Part shown: positions 28,125-37,811 of the stretch, piece by piece
Layout: each line of letters begins with the position of its first letter
How positions within the stretch are numbered: position 1 is the first letter of the stretch
Notes under the pieces: model-generated
What the model was told of the DNA's origin: nothing
Databases searched by the model: none
What the model saw: only the letters and a program-made list of their open reading frames with translations
Program-made: the position numbers and the translations under genes
From: Priapulus caudatus
Taxonomy: Eukaryota; Priapulida; Priapulimorpha; Priapulimorphida; Priapulidae
Direction: 5' to 3'
Assembly (NCBI RefSeq): GCF_000485595.1
Contig: NW_014577063.1
Location: forward strand, 391,883 to 429,693
DNA: 37,811 bases

Positions 28125-29078
28125 CTACGACAGAAAGACGAGCAGAGCATGTAAATCCGCAAACTATCGCACGCCCACAAAATCTTACTCATTACAGATC
28201 TCACTCGTACATTTCACACTTCCCAACTTCACACACACACACATAGAGTTCATTTCTGTCAAACATTATTTCAACTGGCACCATTTCTGGTATAAAAAAA
28301 ATAGTACAACAGGTATGCCAACTAAAAAAATATCTTTATGGAAAAAAACATTAACGAACATTAACATAACACAATTAAATCCGAAATAAAAAATTAACTG
28401 TTACCATTACGTCAATCTCTACACTGTGCAAGAAACGACTTGCACAGTTAACATAATGCGCTTTATATATGTACCCACTTTCTATAACCAAATCGTAGAT
28501 AGACAATATAAACTATATATATGTATAAGTATAAAATAAGTGAGTGGATTAAAGCTACTGCATACAGATGACAATTGCCATGCAGGCAGATTTCCATTTT
28601 TTGAAGATATAATGCTTCATGATCGCTACTTACACGAAGACGCTTCCATGCTATTTCTTTTCAGATGCTGTGACATTCCTGAGTCCTTTTCGCTCAGGAG
28701 AACCATGCTTGTCTGTATCGTTCATTCGACGCATAGAATCGCATAGACCGCAGCATTGGCACCGAGATAATCGAAAGTAGCCGAACATCGATGATAATAT
28801 AACACGCTGTCACAATGGCCGGGCGCTAGACGATGGCGACACCAGGGTCGAAGCGATCGGTACCATCCTCAACGTAGCAGGACACGCCATAAATCATTCA
28901 TCTGTTTCTACCACGTATGCAGCGCATCTACACACAGCAGCGCATCTAGCATACACACAGCACAGCACAGCGCAAGCACACACGCACACGTACGTCTTCT
29001 GAGTATGGCCGCGCTAAATCGATGAGCCGAGTGGGTGAGGCACTGGGTCTGTGATCTGCTGACGTTTGCCGGAGGCAT

Positions 29079-29113
<35 letters not shown>

Positions 29114-29693
29114 CAACTACACAGCCGCCGCAATCATTACTTGCGAGAAAATGCGAGCTAGCCACAACATTAATCGGAGCATGCTATGGTCTCTGTACGT
29201 ACCACTCATGCACGCACGTACCACGGGAGGAGCATAGAGCAGTCTTACAGCGGGGGCACTTTACATTACATGCATGGCGGGCGGATGGGCAGCCGATCAG
29301 GAAACCGAGCACAGGAACGATCGCATGTCCTCAATACGCCGTGACGTTGCGCGCTGACAATCACTCATATAGCGGCATAAGCCGCTATGCGCCCTACGGT
29401 ATTGTTCGCTACCTGTGCTATTGTTCGTTACCTACGCTATTATTGTACAGGCCAAACGTACCGCCACAGGTGATACGTTACGATACCTACGCAGCGATCG
29501 TACAGAACGAACTGGCATTTGTAGAGACAGGTGAGGAAAAATGAAGAAAGATCGAAAGATGGATAAACAACAGACAGACAAAAAAGGCTAATGTGTTCAT
29601 GATTAAATGATAGAATAGAATAATTCAATAGGTCGATTGCTAGCTAGCCACAGAGAGAGATAAAGCGCGCGCAAGCCGTACAGCCTATAGCCT
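28125..29693. other. No gene recognised upstream of the ORP domain
   Basis: This is where the preceding ORP exon (here found at 20270-20345) would be expected. I see a CAG run, ACGCACGT microsatellite near 28976-28995 and no convincing exon. Confidence 0.45.
29079..29113. repeat. CAG trinucleotide run
   Basis: About eleven CAG repeats. The Ser or Leu runs in overlapping ORFs come from this. Confidence 0.95.
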
Positions 29694-29789
29694 TGTACGC
29701 ATTCGGCTCCAGGCTTATTGGGTTTTTAGATTATGGATGTGCCATGAATATGACAACACTGTGATGTCATTGAGGCAGTTCAGGAATCC

Positions 29790-30285
29790 ATGTTTAACCC
29801 TCCTCTTGAGGTCAAAATGTTATCAGACACCTACTCTTCGCACGCAGTGGAAAGCACTTCATGGTCCTTTCATAAAGTGATAAAAATGGGTAGGTCAGCG
29901 CTTAAACAAAAAAGTTTTTCACTCTGTCCATATTAGGGCCATGTCCTCAGAAAATGCTCTGATATCTGACCTTTCCGCCACGCCTTTGAGCCTTGCCCGA
30001 ATATAAGAGCATAGGTCGCAGCCGTTAAGATTTGTGCCGCAATTCCGTATTCTCCTCATTACTAAGTTAAGGGAGAAATATTCCTCCTCCATTTACACAT
30101 CTGAACCTTTGACCCTTGACCCCCAAATTTGTCATCCTGAGTCCTTTTCACGATCCCCCCCCGACGTCCCGAATATCGTGACCGTACGGTCGAGCGGTTA
30201 AGATTTGTGCCCAACTGGCGGCGGAGCGGACGCACGATCATGCGATTCTACAAGCTGCATCTGACTTCGTCAGATGAGCTAAAAG
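29790..30285 (+). repeat. Repeat family B, copy 1 (inside duplication 1)
   Basis: From CCATGTTTAACCCTCCTCTT to a terminal hairpin CATCTGACTTCGTCAGATG followed by AGCTAAAA. Shares CGCACGC..GTGGAAAGCAC, CTTTGACCCTTGACC and AAGATTTGTGCC with the other three copies. Probably a non-autonomous transposon; no transposase. Confidence 0.75.
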
Positions 30286-31747
30286 ACGACACACTGTGGG
30301 CTACAAATTACAATATCCCTACTGACTCCGTGATTCAAATGAAAGCTTGATATTCATGATTATGCCACTCCATATTTTTCTCTCAATGAATGTAGTATAC
30401 CTTTTACTAATTCCAACACTGATAAAGTAACTTGGCTCTCAGCCTCTCACAGCTAGGCGGGCCTGCGGCAACTGTACACAGGCTATAGTACTAGAGCTAG
30501 GGTACTGCATGACCTAATATGTATAGTATCAAAAATATAGCTATGCAACGAATATATGGTCATCATATATCTAATACACAAACATATATGCCACTACTAT
30601 ACACATACATATGCTCATAATAATATACAAAATATCTGTGTAACAATACTCATTTACCATCTGTATAGGAACATGATAATCAGGGTATCACTATACCAGC
30701 TACCCTATGCACATTGCACACACTCCAAACATATTACCAAGTGTCCCTCCCCCTTCTTCCCTCCCTACCGCCACAAAGCTAATTAAGGAACAAATTAGTG
30801 TAACAAATTAGTGGAGACAACATAAGTGTAAGTGTTATGGTAGGTGCCAAAACACAACCTTGTATGAGCATGTAATTTCTTCTAGTTGAGGAACACGGCC
30901 AATAATAACATGATTGTGGTAAATGATTTAGTATAAATTTCCACTCCATCAACAATAATTCACAAACCAATGAAATGCGTGTAAGCGCAGGTAAAGGTGC
31001 ACTAATGAGTAATAGATCATTAGATGATTAGGTCAGGTGCATGGCACGCAAGACCCTGGTGACCTGGAGATAGTGGCGTACTGAATATCAACTTTTTACG
31101 CAAATGTGCAATTTGAATGTCGGAACAAGTGCCGGATGGAGCGGACAGCGCTCATCTTTACGGTCTACTGCGGTGACTCTGTGGTGGAGTGGCTGGCGAT
31201 TCTAGTAAAACCCTGTTAGTCCCAAATGTGTTCACATATGCGCCAAACAGTCGGAAGGCACAAGGATGGTATCAGGAACAACCCTCAAAGGAATGTCTTC
31301 GTTGGATCGTTATGAAAGTTGCCACGAGTGTGCGTGTACGTTTAAGTGTCTTAATATTAAGATGGAAGCTCCCATCGCACGTAGTAGCAACAACTATTTG
31401 CAAGACAGAATAGGTAAGGATTCATCCATTTAGCTACGCCAAGCCTACAGCCGAAATTAGAGAGCTGCCACCTGTAACTAATTAACGCAGGCAAAACTAC
31501 ACAGTACTTCACCACCACACATGCGCCACTGGCCAGTGGCCACTGGCAGTGGCTATAAGTTACATGTAAAACACTGACAGTACAGAATTCCATGGAAAAT
31601 TATACGATTTAAGGAAGCATAAACCGTTCTTCAACCCAATTTAGCTTTGGAAATTTCACTGTGACATTGTTAGCCTCATACATCCAGGCATGTATAGATT
31701 CTACTGGCAAACCCGGCAGTCAAATTCTTTCTAACAGTAAACAATTC

Positions 31748-32311
31748 CATGTTTAACCCACCTCTTGAGGGTCAAAGTTATCCGACACTTACTCTTCGCA
31801 TGTCACAGAAAGTACATTTTATGGTCCTTTCAACTAAAGCCATAAAAATGCTAGGGTCACCGCTGAAACAAAAAGTTTCAATCGCTCTGTCAGACCATGT
31901 CCTCAGAAAATGTCTAAATCTGCCCTGTGCCCATTGACCTTTGACCTGTGACCTCCAATTTCGGCACCAGTATGGCTTTTCCTACCATGATGCTATACAC
32001 CGACTATCACGAGCCCTAGGTCTAGCGGTTTAGATTTTGTGCCGCAATTCTGCATTTCCTCCCTATACCCTTAAGTTAAGGAGGGAATGTTCCCCCTTCT
32101 TTTACACCATCTTGACCTTTGACCTTTGACCCCCCAGCTTTCGACATCCCAACTCGGTTTTCGGGATTACCCCCCCACGCCCGAATATCGTGGACCGTAC
32201 GTCGAGGGTTAAGATTTGTGCCAAGTGTTGACGGACGGACGCACGGCGCACGCCGACGACGGACAATCATGCAAGCTACAAGCTGCATCTGACTACGTCA
32301 GATGAGCTAAA
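31748..32311 (+). repeat. Repeat family B, copy 2
   Basis: CCATGTTTAACCCACCTCTT to CATCTGACTACGTCAGATGA, with a GACGGACGGACGCACGG tract before the terminal hairpin. It is clearly diverged from copy 1 and so predates the segmental duplication. Confidence 0.75.
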
Positions 32312-32624
32312 AATTATTTGCTCGAAATTAGGTGTACACGAAACACGCTGCAGGTGAAAGTATATCAGCGCACAGTAGCGTGTTTTGGTCGCGTTCGTGA
32401 CCTTTCATGACCTACAGTAAGTAGGTCTATGCGTACCAGCTGCCTATTTTCGCCTACTGGTTTTATACAGGCGCATCTGCACCGCACTGACACACTCCAA
32501 CACACATGCGCGTTATAAAAACACGTTTTGCGCGGGATCGATCGTATAGACGCATCGATCGGATATGCGCCAAGATGCGGTCATACATATATATCATGAT
32601 TTATTACGATTTACATCATCATTA

Positions 32625-32748
32625 CACGTGTATCAAGAGTACATAATAGGAGATATATTATAACTCTACATATAGGAGAGACACACATAGGATTACATAT
32701 AGGACACATATAGGATTACATATTCTCCTATTATGTACTCTTGACGTG
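32625..32748. repeat. Foldback with 25-bp arms and ACATATAGGA repeats in the loop
   Basis: CACGTGTATCAAGAGTACAT..AATAGGAGA at 32625-32653 is complemented by 32724-32748. Its TATCAAGAGTA end resembles the TATCAGGAGTA palindrome near 12036. Confidence 0.82.
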
Positions 32749-32749
32749 T

Positions 32750-34640
32750 ATCCATGTCAAGACATTCCCGTTTGTATTAAACCGCGCCGAGCCAACGCCT
32801 ATACGTGCTCACCTAGTATACGTTCCCAAGGCCTTTATAATTTACCACGCTTGCTTTACTAAGAATCTGCATGTGCACCAATGTCTTTTCACATTCGTTA
32901 CCCGGTTTGCTCCGTGTACCTTGATCGTACGTGTTCGGTGAGTAAGTAGGAAGGAATTTGTTCAGGTAGTGACAGATATGTGTGTCGACACAACCAGAAA
33001 CATAGTTAAAGGTAGCGAAGCAAAGAACTCGATTGATTATAGACCGAATTCTAATATTTATTAGATGCAGTATAACGGCGCATAATACATTCATTGCCGA
33101 TGCTGTTCATAACAATGGATGTATATTAGGAGAACATAACATACACACAATATAAGGGCGAATATATGAGGCGTTTCTGATAATATTACACTGTATTATC
33201 TATGCTACCAATACCTTTTATGGCCTTTTTTTTCAGCACGTCAGACCCATAAATTGTCCCCTAAAAATGTTTATCCCCGGGCGGTATATATTCTATGCCG
33301 GCACGTGTGCTATACCTCAATACACTAACCTAATACTAGGAAAAATAAAAAACAATTTACCTGAACATAATCGAGAAGGCACTCTAGTAGTCGTATAGAG
33401 AGAGGTGTTACACTCACGCCATGCATACACTTATTAGTATTAAAAATTCAGGTGCCTACTTTGTATTACTATTAGTGCAGAATCATTTACATCGTAGCTG
33501 CACAACGTATATATAATATACTGGCCATTTAATTTAGCCACCAGCCAATCTTACTCTACAAATACTAGAACGCAGAACTAAACAAAAGCCTGACACACCC
33601 TATTCTTAGGCTACTACAGATTATTACAAGACACCACGAATTAATTAAACATAATTAAGTTAAGTCATTAAGACTTTAATTAACATGTTATTGTATAACG
33701 ACCATATACACATTGCGAGAATTTTAAACTGATTACTACATAGACAACCAGGATGTACAAGAACCAGTGAAGATCATGTACAACCCTCTGGCAATGACCA
33801 CTCTCTGTGTCCAATACCGAGGTTGGTCTAACACGTAAATACTGAAATGCACAAGTTTGTACGTTCATCCCAGAAAGACCCCTAACTAAGAAGAACGGAG
33901 AAAGATGAGAGAGACGTATACAGAAAATTTTTACTGACTGCAAAACCTCTTAATGCTGCCCCTAAATAGATACCAACAATAACTTATGCAGTCGGTCTAT
34001 TAAATTATCACGAATCTTGTAATCAGAAACAACATCAATGCCAGCTTTTAATGATACATTACTGAAATATAGTTTCGATGTGACACAAGCTAGTAATTGT
34101 TATGAAATGCACCACATTACCCCATTATGTGCACACTTAGATTAGAACTATCTATTTACATACATGAAATGTGCTTGAACTTTTCAACACGTTTTCAGTG
34201 AGTACATTCCAACGTTAAGGTAATGAACGTTTATAACCTATTATTACTTATATGACTCAACAATCGACAACGCACAGAATGTTATCACCCACTCCTTCTA
34301 TGCGATGTAAAAAATACCTTAGCTAATTATAACGCTGATGCCTGCAATAAATATGTACACGTCTATGTTATATAATCATTATAAACCTTCAGCAAATACC
34401 CGTGAACAATACTAAACGAGTAAAATTGTAACAAGAGCCGCAGAGCGTCTAAAGTCATCTGAGGTCTGTTGCTACAGTTATAAACGTAACATTTAAGTTG
34501 TGCGTAGTGACACCTTTGTTAGGCGCAGATATGCAGATACGCAGTTGCATACACATCATTTCAGCAACCTTCTGCATTCTGCATACCTCCCAAATCCCAT
34601 TGGTTGATACAAATCGCGTGTCTAAAACTCCTGTTTTATG
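32750..34640. other. Spacer between duplication copies, no gene recognised
   Basis: Mostly AT-rich unique sequence. The short ORFs here have no recognisable domain. Confidence 0.4.
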
Positions 34641-34650
34641 GTGTATTCTG

Positions 34651-34668
34651 ACCCTAACCCTAACCCTA
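34651..34668. repeat. Short telomere-like CCCTAA repeat
   Basis: Three tandem CCCTAA units (ACCCTAACCCTAACCCTA), 200 bp before the second duplication copy. Two more units occur near 19155-19167. Confidence 0.85.
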
Positions 34669-34814
34669 TTAAGAAAAATAAATAAATAATTGTTGTAAAA
34701 ATTATTTCTGGTTATTAAATTGTTGTAAATAAATCATGTAAATATTTGCGTTAAGTGGAATAAAATAGTTAAATGGATAATGATAGAAAAATACAGAAAC
34801 CAAGTAAATAATAA

Positions 34815-34887
34815 AAAATCAGATGGGATTCGATCCAACGACCTTTGAGCCGTGACACCTATGCTGTACGCATTCGGCTATCCAGGC
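34815..34887 (-). repeat. tRNA-like sequence (SINE head or decayed tRNA)
   Basis: The minus strand GCCTGGATAGCCGAATGCGT has an A-box-like TAGCCGAATGCG. Further on, GGATCGAATCC resembles a B box, followed by TTTTTT, a Pol III stop. The ends do not pair as an acceptor stem, so it is not an intact tRNA. A tRNA-derived SINE promoter is likelier. The left edge of the segmental duplication lies inside it. Confidence 0.45.
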
Positions 34888-34960
34888 TTATTGGGTTTTT
34901 AGATTATGGATGTGCCATGAATATGACAACACTGTGATGTCATTGAGGCAGTTCAGGAAT

Positions 34961-35459
34961 CCATGTTTAACCCTCCTCTTGAGGGTCAAAATGTTATCAG
35001 ACACCTACTCTTCGCACGCCAGTGGAAAGCACATTTCATGGTCCTTTCATAAAGTGATAAAAATGGTAGTCAGCGCTTAAACAAAAAAGGTTTTCACTCT
35101 GTCCATTTAGGGCCATGTCCTCAGAACAATTCGTTGATATCTGACCTTTCCCCCACTGCCCTTTGAACCTGCCGAATATAAGAGATGAGGTCGCAGCCGT
35201 TAAATTTGTGCCGCAATTCCGTATTTCCTCCTATTACCTAAGTTAAGGGAGAAATATTCCTCCTCCATTTACACATCTTGAACCTTTGACCCTTGACCCC
35301 CAAATTTGTCATCCTGAGTCCTTTTCACGATTCCCCCCCGACGTCCCGAATATCGTGACCGTACGTCGAGCGGTTAAAGATTGTGCCCAACTGTGGACGG
35401 ATGGACGGACGCCACGACATGCGATTCTACAAGTGCATCTGACTTCGTCAGATGAGCTA
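34961..35459 (+). repeat. Repeat family B, copy 3
   Basis: Counterpart of 29790-30285 within duplication copy 2. Ends with the same CATCTGACTTCGTCAGATG hairpin. Confidence 0.75.
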
Positions 35460-36922
35460 TAAAAGACACACACTGTGGCTACAAATTACAATATCCCTAC
35501 TGACTCCGTGATTCAAATGAAAGCTTGATATTCATGATTATGCCACTCCATATTTTTTCTCTCAAATGAATGTAGTATACCTTTTACTAATTCCCAACAC
35601 TGAAAAGTAACTTGGCTCTCAGCCTCTCACAGCTAGGGGGCCTGCGGCAACTGTACACAGGCTATAGTACTAGAGCTAGGGTACTGCATGACCTAATATG
35701 TATAGTATCAAAAATATAAGCTTATTGCAACGAATATATGGTCATATATATATCTAATACACAAACATATATTGCCACTACTATACACATACATATGCTC
35801 ATAATAATATACAAAATAGCTGTGTAACAATATCACTTTACCATCTGTATAGGAACATGATATCAGGGTATCCACTATACCAGAGACCCTATGCACATTG
35901 CACACACTCCAAACCATACCAAGTGTCCCTCCCCCTTCTTCCCTCCCTACCGCCACAAGCTAATTAAGGAACAAATTAGTGTAACAAATTAAGTGAGACA
36001 ACAATAAGTGTAAGTGTTATGGTAGGTGCAAAACACAACCTTGTATGTAGCATGTAATTTCTTCTAGTGAGGAACACGGCCAATAATAACATGATTGTGG
36101 TAAATGATTTAGTATAAATTTCCACTCCATCAACAATAATTCACAAACCAATGAAATGCGTGTAAGCGCAGGTAAAGGTGCACTAGAATAGATCATAGAT
36201 TGATTAGGTCAAGTGCATGGCACGCAAGACCTCCGTGGTGACCTGGAGAATAGTGGCGTACTGATATCAACTTTTTACGAAATGTGCAATTTGAATGTCG
36301 AACAAGTGCCGGATGGAGCGGACAGCGCTCATCTTACGTCTACTGCGGTGACTGCTGTGGTGGCGAGTGTGCGATTCTAGTAAAACCCTGTTAGTCCCAA
36401 ATGTGTTCAGACATATGCGCCGAAACAGTGGAAGGCACAGGGATGGTATCAGGAAACCTTACTCAAGGAATGTCATTGGGATCGTTATGAAAGTTGCCAC
36501 GAGATGCGTGTACGTTTAAGTGTCTTAAATTAAAGATGGAAGCTCCCATCGCACGTAGTAGCAACAACTATTTGCAAGACAGAATAGGTAAGGATTCATC
36601 CATTTAGCTACGCCAAGCCTACAGGCCGAAATTAGAGAGCTGCCACCTGAACTAATTAACGCAGGCAAAACTACACAGTACTATTCAACCACCACATGCC
36701 CACTGGCCAGTGGGCCACTGGCAGTGGCATATAAGTTACATGTAAACACTGGACAGTACAGAATTGCCATGGAAAATTATACGATTTAAGGAAGCATAAA
36801 CCGTTCTTCAACCAATTTAGCTTTGGAAATTTCACCTGGACATTGTAGCCTCATACATCCAGGCATGTATAGATTCTACTGGCAAACCCGGCAGTCAAAT
36901 TCTTTCCTAACAGTAAACAATT

Positions 36923-37500
36923 CCATGTTTAACCCACCTCTTGGAGGGTCAAAAGTTATCCGACACTTACTCTTCGCATGTCAGCAGAAAGTACATTTTA
37001 TGGTCCTTTCAATAAAGCCATAAAAATGCTAGCGGTCACCGCTGAAACAAAAAGTTTCAATCGCTCTGTCAGACCATGTCCTCAGAAAATGTCTAAATTG
37101 CCCTTGTGCCCCATTGACCTTTGACCTGTGACCTCCAATTTCGGCACAGTAATGGCTTTTCCTACCATGATGCTATACACCGACTATCACGAGCCTAGGT
37201 CCGTCAGCGGTTTAGATTTGTGCCGCAATTCTGCATTTCCTCCCTATACCTTAAGTTAAGGAGGGAATGGTTCCCCCTTCTTTTACACCATCCTTGACCT
37301 TTGACCTTTGACCCCCCAAACTTTGACATCCCAACTCGTTTTCGGATTACCCCCCCACTTCCCAGAATATCGTGACCGTACGTCGGAGCGGTTAGATTTG
37401 TTGCCAGTGTTGACACGGGACGGACGCACGGACGCCACGGACGACGGACAATCATGCAAGCTACAAGCTGGCATCTGGACTACGTCAGATGAAGCTAAAA
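36923..37500 (+). repeat. Repeat family B, copy 4
   Basis: Counterpart of 31748-32311 within duplication copy 2. The terminal hairpin has an extra G (CATCTGGACTACGTCAGATG). Confidence 0.75.
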
Positions 37501-37811
37501 ATTATTTGCTCGAAAATTAGGTGTACACGAAACACGCTGCAGCGGAAGTATATCAGCGCACAGTAGTCCGTGTTTTGGTCGCGTTCGTGACCTTTCATGA
37601 CCTACAGTAAGTAGGCGTATGCGGACCAGCTGCCCTATTTTCGCCTACTGTGTTTTCTTACAGGCGACATCTGCACCGCCACTGACACCACTCCAACACA
37701 CATGCGCGTTATGAAAAACACGTTTTGCGCGGGATCGATCGATATAGACGCATCGAATCGGCATAGCGCCAAGATGCGGCGTCATTACATATATATTCAT
37801 CTCTCTCCGAT

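Larger units (their letters stand above)
29694..32595 (+). repeat. 2.9-kb segmental duplication, copy 1
   Basis: From TGTACGCATTCGGC to AGATGCGG..TCATACATATATAT the sequence parallels 34865-37800 throughout, including non-coding landmarks CAGCCTCTCACAGCTAGG, CATGCGCGTTAT and CGCGGGATCGATCG. Differences are dominated by one- to few-base indels scattered along the whole length. ORFs are not conserved between copies, so none is supported as a gene. Confidence 0.93.
34865..37800 (+). repeat. 2.9-kb segmental duplication, copy 2
   Basis: Counterpart of 29694-32595 in the same orientation, offset about 5171 bp at the left end. It runs nearly to the window end. Confidence 0.93.

Noticed and set aside
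31189-31413. 74-codon ORF in duplication copy 1
   Set aside because: The frame is not kept in duplication copy 2, where indels break it, so there is no sign of coding constraint.
29790-32311. Helitron 3' end (hairpin followed by CTAA)
   Set aside because: The hairpin lies almost against the CTAA, the next base is A and not the usual T, and no 5' TC end or Rep/helicase is seen. Left as an unclassified element.
34815-34887. Functional tRNA gene
   Set aside because: A- and B-box-like motifs are present, but the acceptor stem ends do not pair and no convincing anticodon arm forms.

Overview
The window is eukaryotic, almost certainly from an invertebrate animal. It has spliced protein genes with GT-AG introns, an animal-type U2 snRNA, many short transposons with terminal inverted repeats (TIRs), LINE fragments and abundant microsatellites. 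A marine invertebrate such as a sponge or cnidarian would fit the repeat content, but that is only inference. Nearly all long open reading frames are shadows of repeats. The real genes are assembled from short exons read by eye.

Layout: (1) 1-3.2 kb holds the last four coding exons of a cornichon (CNIH) gene on the plus strand; its first exon lies before the window. Its introns carry small hAT-like elements. (2) 4.8-10.1 kb is a damaged U2 snRNA tandem locus on the minus strand. It has one intact U2 gene (8424-8611), a U2 5' half (9392-9431) that stops at nucleotide 40, and a U2 3' half (4828-4929) that starts at nucleotide 39. The 3' half is joined to the 3' end of a REL-type non-LTR retrotransposon whose reverse transcriptase ORF fills 5.1-7.4 kb. 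This matches the U2-targeting lineage known as Utopia. (3) 10.1-14.9 kb is gene-free: microsatellites, foldback sequences and two minisatellites. (4) 14.9-28.1 kb holds, on the minus strand, ten exons that join in a continuous reading frame (382 codons plus stop) into the complete ligand-binding domain of an ORP1/ORP2-type oxysterol-binding-protein-related protein, ending in a normal stop. An eleventh exon of the same gene (20270-20345) lies out of order in a later intron, inside a 3 kb block bounded by a perfect 96-bp direct repeat and containing an N gap. (5) 29.7-37.8 kb is a directly repeated 2.9 kb segment (two copies, 5.17 kb apart) differing mainly by small indels; no gene is recognised there.

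The main points of interest are the U2 locus hit at one fixed nucleotide on two sides of a surviving gene, the out-of-order ORP exon, and two ORP introns in which the exon tail plus 5' splice site has been tandemly duplicated. The N runs, the indel-rich duplicates and the 96-bp repeat mean that assembly artefact is a live alternative for several of these.
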